Shown piece after piece: positions 1 through 9,771 of a DNA stretch of 9,829 nucleotides (within the stretch, counting starts at the first letter, position 1; each line of letters starts with the position of its first letter). Both the position numbers and the translations under genes were made by a program. The stretch is from SVKR01 sp963649145 (GTDB lineage: Bacteria; Bacillota; Clostridia; Oscillospirales; Oscillospiraceae). Location: contig CAVJGI010000080.1 in assembly GCA_963649145.1 (NCBI GenBank), positions 1 to 9,829 of the forward strand, given 5' to 3'. A model generated the notes under the pieces. The model was not told the origin of the DNA, ran no database searches, and was given only the letters and a program-made list of their open reading frames with translations.

Positions 1-206
1 ACCTTCCTATTCTAACAGCTTAGGCAACGAGATGTCTCGGCTCGTAGCTGGCTGCAACTTTTCCGAGGCAAATATATTGTAACAGGAGGGACCCAATCGA
101 AAGGGTCCCTCCTTAACTGTGCCTTTGCCTTCTTTCCCCACAAGGGGAAAGAAGGTCGCGTCCCGCGGACGCGAAACAAATTCAATTTGCGCCGCGCACG
201 GCGCAA
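1..206. repeat. Intergenic repeat-like region with four hairpins
   Basis: No credible gene is present. Four perfect inverted repeats follow one another: 84-94 with 103-113 (11 bp, 8-base loop), 128-139 with 144-155 (12 bp, 4-base loop), 156-163 with 167-174 (8 bp, 3-base loop) and 187-194 with 199-206 (8 bp, 4-base loop). The AT-rich part before them (about 1-83) also has a small palindrome, CGAGA-TG-TCTCG. A 70-codon minus-strand reading frame (12-224) crosses all of this; it is arginine-rich and runs into the GNAT gene, so I regard it as non-coding. From general familiarity, similar palindromic blocks recur between genes in gut Clostridia, which suggests a dispersed repeat; copy number cannot be judged from one window. 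Confidence 0.5.
176..206 (-). terminator. Possible terminator of the regulator-birA-GNAT operon
   Basis: An 8-bp perfect stem (187-194 with 199-206, loop CGCA on the plus strand) starts five bases after the GNAT stop codon. On the minus strand it is followed by a T-rich but interrupted run (ATTGAATTTGTTT). That is a weak intrinsic terminator at best; the three hairpins beyond it may help. It could equally be just part of the repeat block. Confidence 0.35.
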
Positions 207-210
207 TAGA

Positions 211-654
211 TCACCCCACCTCACGCACCATTATGATCCTCGTCGTCCCCGCATCGCGGACGTGACGAAATCCTAGCCGCTCGTAGAGCATCCGCGCGCG
301 GGTGTTGGCGCGGAAGATGTAGAGAAAGGCGGGGAGCTGCGCGCTGCGGCAGGCGTCCGTGATCAGCGCCGGACCGATGCCGCGGCCGCGGAAGGCGGGG
401 AGGAGATAGAGATCGTCAAGCTCCAGCCAGCCGTCCTCGATATGCGTGCGGAACACACCGGCGCGCTCGCCGTGAAGCAGCACCCAACGGTATTCGCCGA
501 TGTGCTGCGCCGTGTTCCGCCGCATCCATTGCTCCACCTTGGCGCGATCGAGAACGGAAAAATCCTCGTATTGCTCCACATGCGCCCACGCAAGGGCGAA
601 AATCTCCTCTGTGTCCCCCACAACAGCGGGGTGGAGCGTCAGCCCCTCCATCAT
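211..654 (-). CDS. GNAT-family N-acetyltransferase
   Basis: A 147-residue protein of the Gcn5-related acetyltransferase fold, which transfers acetyl from acetyl-CoA to an amine; the substrate is not predictable. The acetyl-CoA pyrophosphate-binding motif A is clear at about residues 82-98 (LYLLPAFRGRGIGPALI, with R89-G-R-G-I-G94). Motif B at about 115-128 (N..AR.LYERLGF) is the usual C-terminal signature. The length matches single-domain GNATs. The start is one of two adjacent ATG codons (654-652 or 651-649), preceded by GAGGGGGTG; the first overlaps the birA stop in an ATGA arrangement, so translation is probably coupled. It is the last gene of the operon. A longer in-frame extension upstream exists only because the birA coding strand is open in that frame. 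The family is confident; the role is unknown. Confidence 0.85.
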   Translation of the reverse strand: MMEGLTLHPAVVGDTEEIFALAWAHVEQYEDFSVLDRAKVEQWMRRNTAQHIGEYRWVLLHGERAGVFRTHIEDGWLELDDLYLLPAFRGRGIGPALITDACRSAQLPAFLYIFRANTRARMLYERLGFRHVRDAGTTRIIMVREVG

Positions 655-1382
655 CGCACCCCCTCGATATGCGTGAGGCGCACCTCGCCGCTGCGCAGCG
701 CTGCCGTACCCTCCGCGGTGCGGACGAGCAGCGCGCCGTCGTCGCCGATGCCGGTGACGGTGCCGCTTTGCTCCGTGCCGCCGAGCGGGAAGGTCACGCG
801 CCTGCCCGTTAAGATCGAGCGGCGGCGGTAAGCGTCCAGATGGGAAAAGTCGCCCCGCCACGCGAGCAGCCCCTTCGCGATCGCGGCGGCGAGCGGCGCG
901 CGCACATCGCCGCAGCCGAGCGCACCGACCGTGTCCCGCAGCTCCGGCGGCACGGCGGCGGGCTGCAAATTGATCCCCACGCCGACGATGACCTCCCCGC
1001 CGACCGCTTCCGTCAGGATTCCGCCAACCTTTTTTCCGCGGTAAAACAGGTCGTTGACCCACTTGACGCCGCAGGAGATGCCGGTCAGCCTCTCGATCGC
1101 GTCCGCGGCGCAGACGGCGGCGTAAGTCGTCAGCGCAGCGGGGTCAAAGCCCGTGCGCGGGAAGGCGAGGCTCATATAAAGCCCGCTGCCCGGCGGGGAG
1201 AAAAAGCTCCGCCCGCAGCGGCCGCGCCCCGCCGTCTGCCCGTCGGCGAGCACGAGACAGCGCATCTCGCCCGCTCCGATGCGGCGGCGGCACTCCTCGC
1301 TCGTGGAGTCCAGCGTCTCAAAGCCGTAAACCGGCGTTTCCGCGCCGAGCAGCGTGCGGACAGCCTGCGCGGTCGGCGTCAT
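651..1382 (-). CDS. birA: Biotin--[biotin carboxyl-carrier protein] ligase, catalytic domain only
   Basis: A 243-residue biotin-protein ligase. It makes biotinyl-5'-AMP from biotin and ATP and attaches biotin to a lysine of carboxylase carrier domains, in the cytoplasm. Visible signatures: DST at 25-27, the biotinyl-AMP loop GRGRCGR at 52-58 followed by FFSPPGSGLYMS, KWVND at 107-111 (family usually KWPND, so the Pro is Val here), KKVGGIL at 117-123 and GVGINL at 134-139. A small C-terminal barrel domain follows (about 195-243). The N-terminal winged helix of bifunctional BirA repressors is absent, so this is a type I ligase that should not bind DNA. The ATG at 1382 overlaps the stop of the upstream regulator (ATGA), with AAGGA about ten bases before it; its own stop overlaps the GNAT start. 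No biotinylated enzyme is encoded nearby. Confidence 0.92.
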   Translation of the reverse strand: MTPTAQAVRTLLGAETPVYGFETLDSTSEECRRRIGAGEMRCLVLADGQTAGRGRCGRSFFSPPGSGLYMSLAFPRTGFDPAALTTYAAVCAADAIERLTGISCGVKWVNDLFYRGKKVGGILTEAVGGEVIVGVGINLQPAAVPPELRDTVGALGCGDVRAPLAAAIAKGLLAWRGDFSHLDAYRRRSILTGRRVTFPLGGTEQSGTVTGIGDDGALLVRTAEGTAALRSGEVRLTHIEGVR

Positions 1383-1828
1383 TGCGCCCCGTCCTTCCAG
1401 TGCTTCAGCTCCGGCACGACCGCCTCCATGTGCGCCCGGACCTGCTCCGCGGGCCAGCTCTCGCTCGCCATATGCGCCACGCAGAAGTCGATGAGCTCCT
1501 CTTTGCTGCGGTACTTGAATGTTCCGTCGGCGTAGCACCATTTGCAGTAATCCTCGTTGAAGGACCCGTCGGGCTCCCGGCTGGTCACGGCGTCCTCCAG
1601 CGGCATGCCGCAGCACTGGCAGATCAGCCGCCGCGGTGCGCCGAGCAGCGTGTTGATCGAGACGTCGAAGAGCGATGAGAGGCGCTTGAGCGTCTCCGGC
1701 CCCGGTGTCGTCTCCCCGGTCTCCCAGCGCGAGACCGCCTGCCGCGTCACAAAAACCTGCTCCGCCAGCTCGTCCTGCGATAAGCCCTTCGCGGTCCGCA
1801 GCTCGCGCAGAATTTCCTTCGTTTCCAT
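1379..1828 (-). CDS. XRE-family regulator with C-terminal zinc ribbon
   Basis: A 149-residue cytoplasmic protein in two parts. Residues 5-62 form a Cro/C1-type helix-turn-helix (LR..KGLSQDELAEQ, then VTRQAVSRWETGETTP as the recognition region). Residues 69-120 resemble the putative zinc-ribbon domain often found behind such HTHs: C70-x2-C73-GMPL, then C95-x2-C98-Y-x-DGTF, a likely four-cysteine zinc site, followed by a helical tail rich in acidic residues. HTH plus this ribbon is a common arrangement in Bacillota, but target genes are generally unknown. The start ATG has a strong AAGGAGG at 1839-1845. It is the first gene of the operon and its stop overlaps the birA start. It may control its own operon; no convincing operator is visible. 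Confidence 0.88.
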   Translation of the reverse strand: METKEILRELRTAKGLSQDELAEQVFVTRQAVSRWETGETTPGPETLKRLSSLFDVSINTLLGAPRRLICQCCGMPLEDAVTSREPDGSFNEDYCKWCYADGTFKYRSKEELIDFCVAHMASESWPAEQVRAHMEAVVPELKHWKDGAQ

Positions 1829-1859
1829 GTATCGGGCACCTCCTTTTTTCTATGGCGTC

Positions 1860-1888
1860 AGTTTACCACAAATAAGACCCCCGCGCAA
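1860..1888 (-). promoter_or_regulatory. Candidate promoter of the regulator-birA-GNAT operon
   Basis: On the minus strand an extended -10 (TGG-TAAACT, hexamer at 1860-1865) lies 17 bases after TTGCGC (1883-1888), a poor -35 with three matches. The predicted start, near 1853, would leave a leader of about 25 bases carrying the AAGGAGG site. The -35 sits inside one arm of the terminator hairpin of the upstream gene. Read-through from that gene is the alternative. Confidence 0.35.
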
Positions 1889-1913
1889 GCAACCGTCGGT
1901 TGCCTGCGCGGGG
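1868..1913 (-). terminator. Intrinsic terminator of the pyruvate:ferredoxin oxidoreductase gene
   Basis: A 16-bp stem (1879-1894 with 1898-1913, three-base loop) with one G-U pair on the minus-strand RNA, followed by TCTTATTT. It starts 15 bases after the stop codon of the oxidoreductase gene. The strong GC-rich stem makes it convincing, although the T run is interrupted. Confidence 0.75.
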
Positions 1914-1928
1914 ATCAATTTATTTATC

Positions 1929-5483
<3,555 letters not shown>

Positions 5484-5547
5484 AAGCGTGAGCTCCTCCT
5501 TCATTCTTCCAAAACTAAAAAACGAGGGGTATTCTTTGTATATTTTG

Positions 5548-5575
5548 ATGGTAGCACAAATTATGAAAAAAACAA
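5548..5575 (-). promoter_or_regulatory. Promoter of the pyruvate:ferredoxin oxidoreductase gene
   Basis: On the minus strand TTGTTT (5570-5575) is 16 bases before TACCAT (5548-5553), which is preceded by TGC, an extended -10. The surrounding DNA is AT-rich. The predicted leader is about 60 bases and ends with the AAGGAGGAG site. I looked for a Rex-type operator (TTGTTAA...TTAACAA) and saw no good match. Confidence 0.5.
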
Positions 5576-5738
5576 CAAAAATTTACCCTGAAAACAAAGA
5601 ATTATGCACAAATCACAAGCCAAACATTCCAAACGTAGGTACCAATTTTTGTGAAAAACGGCGAAATTTGCAGACCGAAAGGGACCACGCGCAGCCGCTT
5701 TTGCCGACCTGATTCGCCGGACCCGCGGCGTAAGAGCT

Positions 5739-5767
5739 TTGAATATATCGTCTTTCTGTGATATAAT
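5739..5767 (+). promoter_or_regulatory. Strong sigma-A-type promoter of the lipoprotein/DUF4230 operon
   Basis: TTGAAT (5739-5744), a 17-base spacer, then TATAAT (5762-5767) preceded by TGA, giving a perfect -10 with an extended TGn element. The predicted start is near 5774, leaving a leader of about 105 bases. A small GC-rich hairpin (5825-5830 with 5834-5839) lies in that leader. This is the best promoter in the window, so the operon is probably well expressed under some condition. Confidence 0.75.
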
Positions 5768-5879
5768 CAGTGCGGGTTTATTCGCGATAATTACACGTGC
5801 TGTTGTGGGAGGACACATTCGCCGCCGGCCGTCGGTCGGGCTGCGACACGGAAAAACTCAAAAAAGAGAGGAGACAAAG

Positions 5880-7298
5880 ATGAAAAAAGCATTGACCTTG
5901 CTGCTGGCATTTGCGGCGCTGCTGATGTCAGGCTGCGCGTTGGAAGACAAGCTTGAGTCGAAGATCGTGGAGCAGTCGGAAATTCTGGAGGATGAAGACT
6001 ATATCCAGTATCAGCAGTACCGGGACGCCGGGATGCTCGACGAAAACGGACAGTACGCCGCCCCCGTTCCGGACGAGGAGCCGGACACCGTTCCGGAGGC
6101 GCCGGACGGCAAGATCCGCGTGACATTCGCGGAAAACCGCTACCTGAAGATCGCATACTACACGGATGCCGCGGCGACGGAGAGCGTCGATACGGAGAAC
6201 TGTTACCTCGACCCCGGTGAGGCGCTCTATGCGAGGGTCATCGAATGCACGAATCCAAATTCCAACCTCTACCGTTTGGCGGAGTATCGCATTCTGGAAT
6301 ACGACGCGGAGGGAAAAGTCAGAAAAACGCAGCGTCTGGAAGCGGCGGACGGAATGTGGACGTATGAGATCCCCGCCAATTTTACCGGCTCCGAGCTGTC
6401 TGTCGTTCCGGTCGGGGAGTACCCGGACCGCAGTCTTTCCATGCGCGTTTACTATGTGGATGATGGCGGCGGCGAGTGTCCGCTCGGCGGCGCAGGGACA
6501 TGGTCCATCAACGGAAACAGCGTTGAGGACAACTTAGCGCAGATCAGTCCGATCGAGTCTTATGTTCTGAAGTTTGCCTTCGATACCGAGAACTATTTTT
6601 ATGTGGAAAGCGAGCCGGACTGCTTCACCCGCGACCCGGCGGCTGTGGGCTTCGTGGAATTTTGGGAGGCGGAGCCGACCGACGCCGACTTATGCTACAG
6701 CGTGGAGCTGCATAAGTTTCTGGAGCTGTCGCTGAAATTCAGCGACGCGGCTTCGGTCCGCGTCAATCAGGGCGAGGCGGTTCCGGTCCGGAAAAATAAG
6801 GTCTGGAATTCCGGAAAGCTCCGCTACGGCGACAGCATTACGATCGAGACCGCCGGAGACTGCACCATTGCCGGCGGGGACTATCCGCATATCCGCGCCT
6901 CCAGAGACCCGATCACGGGTGGGTACCGATACACCCTGAAGGTCGTCCCGGAGGCGGAGAGCAGCACGGCGGATATCCTGACTCTGACCGTTGATGTAAA
7001 CCGCGTCTTCCGCGTGACGCTGGGAAGCGAGGGCAGCTATGGCAGCTGCACCTATAAGCTCGACGGCAAGGCCGTTTCCGGCGAGGTTTCCGTTCAGGAG
7101 GGGCAGAAGCTGACGCTGACCTATCGGATCACAGCGGACGGCTATGCGTTCGCGGAGAAATCGGAGGGGATCGGCGGGTTCTTCCATGACCTGTTCAAGG
7201 GCGCCGAACGGACCGTCGAAATTCCGATCACCGCCGGCCTCGATGGGGCGACGGTCAACCCCGACGACTGGTTTGAGATTGTTGAGAAAGGAGCGTGA
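5880..7298 (+). CDS. Putative surface lipoprotein of unknown function
   Basis: A 472-residue protein I do not recognise. The first 19 residues are a lipoprotein signal peptide: MKK, a hydrophobic stretch rich in Leu and Ala, then LLMSGC with the lipidated cysteine at 19. Residues 20-77 form a strongly acidic linker. From about 78 to the end the sequence alternates short hydrophobic strands with Gly/Asp/Asn turns, as in beta-sandwich modules; starts such as IRVTF (about 79) and FRVTL, each followed by a GEAL or GQKL turn, hint at two or more related modules. Seven more cysteines are present, more than expected for an exported protein of a Gram-positive. No catalytic motif is evident. AGAGGAG precedes the ATG by seven bases; a longer in-frame start at 5739 would place the signal peptide internally and overlaps the promoter. 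The stop is six bases before the next gene. Confidence 0.85.
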   Translation: MKKALTLLLAFAALLMSGCALEDKLESKIVEQSEILEDEDYIQYQQYRDAGMLDENGQYAAPVPDEEPDTVPEAPDGKIRVTFAENRYLKIAYYTDAAATESVDTENCYLDPGEALYARVIECTNPNSNLYRLAEYRILEYDAEGKVRKTQRLEAADGMWTYEIPANFTGSELSVVPVGEYPDRSLSMRVYYVDDGGGECPLGGAGTWSINGNSVEDNLAQISPIESYVLKFAFDTENYFYVESEPDCFTRDPAAVGFVEFWEAEPTDADLCYSVELHKFLELSLKFSDAASVRVNQGEAVPVRKNKVWNSGKLRYGDSITIETAGDCTIAGGDYPHIRASRDPITGGYRYTLKVVPEAESSTADILTLTVDVNRVFRVTLGSEGSYGSCTYKLDGKAVSGEVSVQEGQKLTLTYRITADGYAFAEKSEGIGGFFHDLFKGAERTVEIPITAGLDGATVNPDDWFEIVEKGA

Positions 7299-7304
7299 TT
7301 CCCG

Positions 7305-8024
7305 GTGGTACATGAAAATAAACTATTAGGGTTTTTGCATAAAAACTGGTTGACTATCCTGATCGTGGTTCTGGTGTTGCTCGTAGCAGTACCTTTCTTC
7401 ATCGCCAACCTGAAAGCCGAAGGAATTGGCACCGCCGCCGGACAGGTCAGCGGCAGCGTGGTCGGCACCGCCGTCGGCTCCGCACGGGGCATGACAGTGG
7501 GTGCGCAGGAGGGCAGGGCAGCCGGTGAACAGGCGGGGCTTTCCGCGGAGGACACCGAGGTGGACATCAAGGGCAGCATGGAGGCTCTGGGCAAGCTGGA
7601 GGTTCTGGCAGCCGGCGTCAGTCTGAAAAACATCAACAAGATCGGCGAGAGCTATACCGGGCTCTACCTCGTGAGCGGCGACGCGGTGTTTTCCGTTGAT
7701 CTGGCGGAGGCGGAGATCAGCTTCAGTCAGGACGGGAACGATGTTTATATTACCATTCCGGAGCCGGATATGGAGGTTTATCTCAACCAGAGCAGCACGA
7801 AAAAGCTTGCGGAATTTCAGAAGTTTTCCTTCACCGTTTCCGCGGAGGACGGTCTGTCGGCGTATCTGAACTCGATGACGCAGACCTTGGAAAAGGTCAG
7901 GGAGACCATGAGCAACTACGAGTCCCTGCTTGCAGACGCCGAGGAAACAGCAAAAAAGCAGGTGCAGCAGCTGGCGGAGGAGCTTTGCGGCAGCCGCTAT
8001 GCCGTGCATGTCCAATTCCGATAA
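7305..8024 (+). CDS. DUF4230-like membrane protein with a glycine-zipper-like array
   Basis: A 239-residue protein with a short basic N-terminus, one membrane span (about 15-34, WLTILIVVLVLLVAVPFFIA), a glycine array and an outer domain. In the array, Gly recurs at 42, 46, 50, 54, 58, 62, 66, 70, 74 and 78, an exact Gxxx period with small residues between. The domain from about 84 resembles DUF4230: LGKLEVLAAGVSLKNI, then VFSVDLAEAEISF, the ITIPEPDMEVYL strand and a helical C-terminal part with many Lys, Glu and Gln ending in a VHVQF strand. The function of DUF4230 is unknown. The GTG start (7305) is the only plausible one: an in-frame stop lies at 7296-7298 and the membrane span follows at once. 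AAGGAG is at 7288-7293, an 11-base spacing. It is the second gene of the operon and a distant paralogue of the third. Confidence 0.82.
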   Translation: MVHENKLLGFLHKNWLTILIVVLVLLVAVPFFIANLKAEGIGTAAGQVSGSVVGTAVGSARGMTVGAQEGRAAGEQAGLSAEDTEVDIKGSMEALGKLEVLAAGVSLKNINKIGESYTGLYLVSGDAVFSVDLAEAEISFSQDGNDVYITIPEPDMEVYLNQSSTKKLAEFQKFSFTVSAEDGLSAYLNSMTQTLEKVRETMSNYESLLADAEETAKKQVQQLAEELCGSRYAVHVQFR

Positions 8025-8036
8025 GGGGGTGCTCAA

Positions 8037-8885
8037 ATGAACGATTTGATGGAACGGGACGAAGAGCTTTTGGAAAAAGCGATCGGGGAGAAACTGGAAA
8101 GCGTGCTCCCGGCAAAGACGGTGAAAAAGATATTTGGCATGTTTACCCTCAAGCAGATTCTGGTCATCGCGCTTGCTGTGGTTGCTGTTGTGGTTTTCAA
8201 TGTGTGTATGCTCCACGGCGCTTTTGCGAAAGGCACCGCTGCCGCGGCAGCTTCGTTTCAGACCGCGAAGGAGCAATCGGCGGAGGAAGCGTATCAGCAT
8301 TTTTATGACAAGAGCTATGCCGCCGCGGAAAAGGCGCACCATGTGAGCAATCGGGTCTCCATTTCGATCGGAGGACTGCGGGAGGAGCAGAAGCTCGAAG
8401 TGCTCAAGGTGAGCGACGTCGCCTATGAAACGCCGAGACCGAAGGATCAGAACTGGTTCAATTCGCTGATCGCGGGCATCACCGGCATTTTTGCCTCGGA
8501 CGTGATCTCGTGGCTTGAGGTTCCCGGCAGCGGTGTGTTCACCGTAAATTTGCAGGCAGGGGAGTTCATTCTGGATGATGCGCGCCAGTATGTGCTGATC
8601 CGGGTACCGGACCCGGAGCTGACCGAGTTTGCGATCGACTACGAAAATGTGGAGCTGCTTCTTTTCGAGGAAGGCGGCGCATTCAAAAACTCAGCCAAAT
8701 ACGGCGTCGACAAGGCAATGGAACAGCTGCAAAGCGCGGAGCTTACGATGATGCAGAACATGAACAACAATCAGGAGTTCTACAAGCGTGCGCGGGAGGC
8801 GACGGAAAAAATGCTGGTCAATCTGGTCCGGCAGCTCAATCCTCAGCTGCCCGATCTGGTCGTTGAGATCGAGTTTATTGACTGA
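8037..8885 (+). CDS. DUF4230-like membrane protein, second paralogue
   Basis: A 282-residue protein: acidic and basic cytoplasmic N-terminus (1-38), one membrane span (about 41-59, ILVIALAVVAVVVFNVCML), an Ala-rich helical stretch (about 62-95) and an outer domain. The outer part shares the DUF4230-like order with its neighbour: REEQKLEVLKVSDVAYE, a GVFTVNLQAGEF strand pair, VLIRVPDPELTEF (compare ITIPEPDMEVYL in the neighbour), a long C-terminal helix region and a final VVEIEF strand. It lacks the exact glycine array and instead carries a hydrophobic insert (WFNSLIAGITGIF and onward) between the first strands. The start at 8037 follows AAGGGGGTG (8023-8031); the gap to the upstream stop is 12 bases. 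It closes the operon. Function unknown; resemblance to DUF4230 is judged by eye. Confidence 0.82.
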   Translation: MNDLMERDEELLEKAIGEKLESVLPAKTVKKIFGMFTLKQILVIALAVVAVVVFNVCMLHGAFAKGTAAAAASFQTAKEQSAEEAYQHFYDKSYAAAEKAHHVSNRVSISIGGLREEQKLEVLKVSDVAYETPRPKDQNWFNSLIAGITGIFASDVISWLEVPGSGVFTVNLQAGEFILDDARQYVLIRVPDPELTEFAIDYENVELLLFEEGGAFKNSAKYGVDKAMEQLQSAELTMMQNMNNNQEFYKRAREATEKMLVNLVRQLNPQLPDLVVEIEFID

Positions 8886-8895
8886 ATAATGAAGC

Positions 8896-8934
8896 AAAAA
8901 GAGGGGCTGCGCTTAATGCACAGCCCCTCTTTTT
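8896..8934. terminator. Bidirectional intrinsic terminator between convergent genes
   Basis: A perfect 14-bp stem, 8896-8909 with 8921-8934, has A5 at one foot and T5 at the other, so it reads as a stem plus T tract on both strands; the loop is 11 bases. It lies 11 bases after the stop of the DUF4230-like gene and 28 bases after the stop of the convergent kinase-like gene, ending both transcripts. Confidence 0.9.
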
Positions 8935-8962
8935 CGTGAGAGTAAGGGAGTTTTAATCGGAT

Positions 8963-9583
8963 TCATTCCTCCGGCACCGCTTTGACGAGCTCGGTGATGA
9001 GGGCGGCGAGGGTTTTCAGCTCGATGCCGGTGGTGTTGACGCAGAGGTCGTAGTTCTGGCGGTCGCCCCAGTCCTGACCGGTGTAGAAGCGGTAATACTG
9101 GGCGCGGGACTTGTCGACGGCGCGGATCTTTTTCGTGAGCGCCTTGTCGCTGAGGTCCTCGTCCCCGCCGCCCTTGGCGCGGCAGCGGGCGAGCTTGGTC
9201 TCCATGTCGGAGTAGACAAAAATGCGCAGCGGGTGATGGTCGGCGAGGATATGGTCCGCGCAGCGGCCCACGATCACGCAGTCGGACTTCTCCGCCATTT
9301 CGCGCAGGATATCCGACTGCGCGGCATAAATGCTGCGATTGACGGAATAGAGCGCGTCGCCGGGCATGGCGACCATCGTGGACGCCACGGTGATGGGGTA
9401 ATAGGCGACGATGCGCTTTTCGACGACCTGATTGACGTAGCTCTCGGCGAGATCGCTGCGCTTGGCGATGGCGGTGATGATCTCTCCGTCGTAATAGGCG
9501 ATGCCGAGGTCCTCGGCAAGACGCTTGCCGAGCTCGCGCCCGCCGGAGCCGAACTCACGGCCGATGGTGATGATCTTGTTCAT
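8963..9583 (-). CDS. Cytidylate kinase-like family protein
   Basis: A 206-residue P-loop protein of the cytidylate kinase-like family, common in gut Clostridia and distinct from true Cmk. The N-terminus MNKIITIGREFGSGGRELGK holds the phosphate loop (GREFGSGGR, 8-16). Other family features are YYDGEII near 30, DCVIVGRCADHIL in the middle, a basic lid-like region (KALTKKIRAVDKSRAQYY) and NYDLCVNTTGI near the C-terminus. It probably binds ATP and phosphorylates a nucleotide-type substrate, but the true substrate of this branch is not established. The ATG at 9583 has AAGGAGG at 9594-9600, ten bases upstream; a longer in-frame reading from 9640 starts inside the promoter region and is rejected. 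The gene stands alone with its own promoter and shares a terminator with the convergent operon. Confidence 0.88.
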   Translation of the reverse strand: MNKIITIGREFGSGGRELGKRLAEDLGIAYYDGEIITAIAKRSDLAESYVNQVVEKRIVAYYPITVASTMVAMPGDALYSVNRSIYAAQSDILREMAEKSDCVIVGRCADHILADHHPLRIFVYSDMETKLARCRAKGGGDEDLSDKALTKKIRAVDKSRAQYYRFYTGQDWGDRQNYDLCVNTTGIELKTLAALITELVKAVPEE

Positions 9584-9644
9584 AGAATAAACCCCTCCTT
9601 TTTCAATAGGACCCCGCCGGAGCGGGACGTTTTCTTGCAAGTCC

Positions 9645-9674
9645 AGAATACCACAAATCGGCGGAAAATGAAAA
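9645..9674 (-). promoter_or_regulatory. Promoter of the cytidylate kinase-like gene
   Basis: On the minus strand TTTTCA (9669-9674) is 18 bases before TATTCT (9645-9650), which is preceded by TGG, an extended -10. AT-rich DNA lies just upstream. A small hairpin (9613-9617 with 9622-9626) falls in the leader, between the start site and the ribosome site. Confidence 0.55.
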
Positions 9675-9705
9675 TGTTTTTTGCGAAAAAATTAAGTTTT
9701 TCAGA

Positions 9706-9742
9706 TAAAAAAGCAGCCCCTCCCGGCATGGGAGGGACTGCT
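9706..9742 (-). terminator. Terminator of a minus-strand gene beyond the window
   Basis: A 13-bp stem (9712-9724 with 9730-9742, five-base loop) with one G-U pair on the minus-strand RNA is followed by an uninterrupted run of T residues and then ATC. It implies a minus-strand transcript entering from the right, whose gene is not in this window. It also insulates the kinase-like gene promoter. Confidence 0.8.
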
Positions 9743-9771
9743 GAGCGTGTCAAAGAACTCCTGCGAGCCGC

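Noticed and set aside
12..224. Minus-strand 70-codon frame in the left intergenic block
   Set aside because: It crosses all four hairpins and is arginine-rich without a domain or ribosome site; the sequence is better explained as palindromic repeat.
655..1062. N-terminal extension of the GNAT frame
   Set aside because: Low-complexity Arg/Ala/Gly sequence that overlaps birA in another frame; the GNAT fold begins at 654.
5484..5760. Rex redox-regulator operator before the oxidoreductase gene
   Set aside because: Several TTTGTG and CACAAA pieces occur but none forms the needed TTGTTAA/TTAACAA-type palindrome.
7142..8342. Long minus-strand frames opposite the DUF4230-like genes
   Set aside because: The plus-strand frames have ribosome sites, membrane spans and ordered domains; the opposite frames give Ser/Pro- or His/Arg-rich noise.
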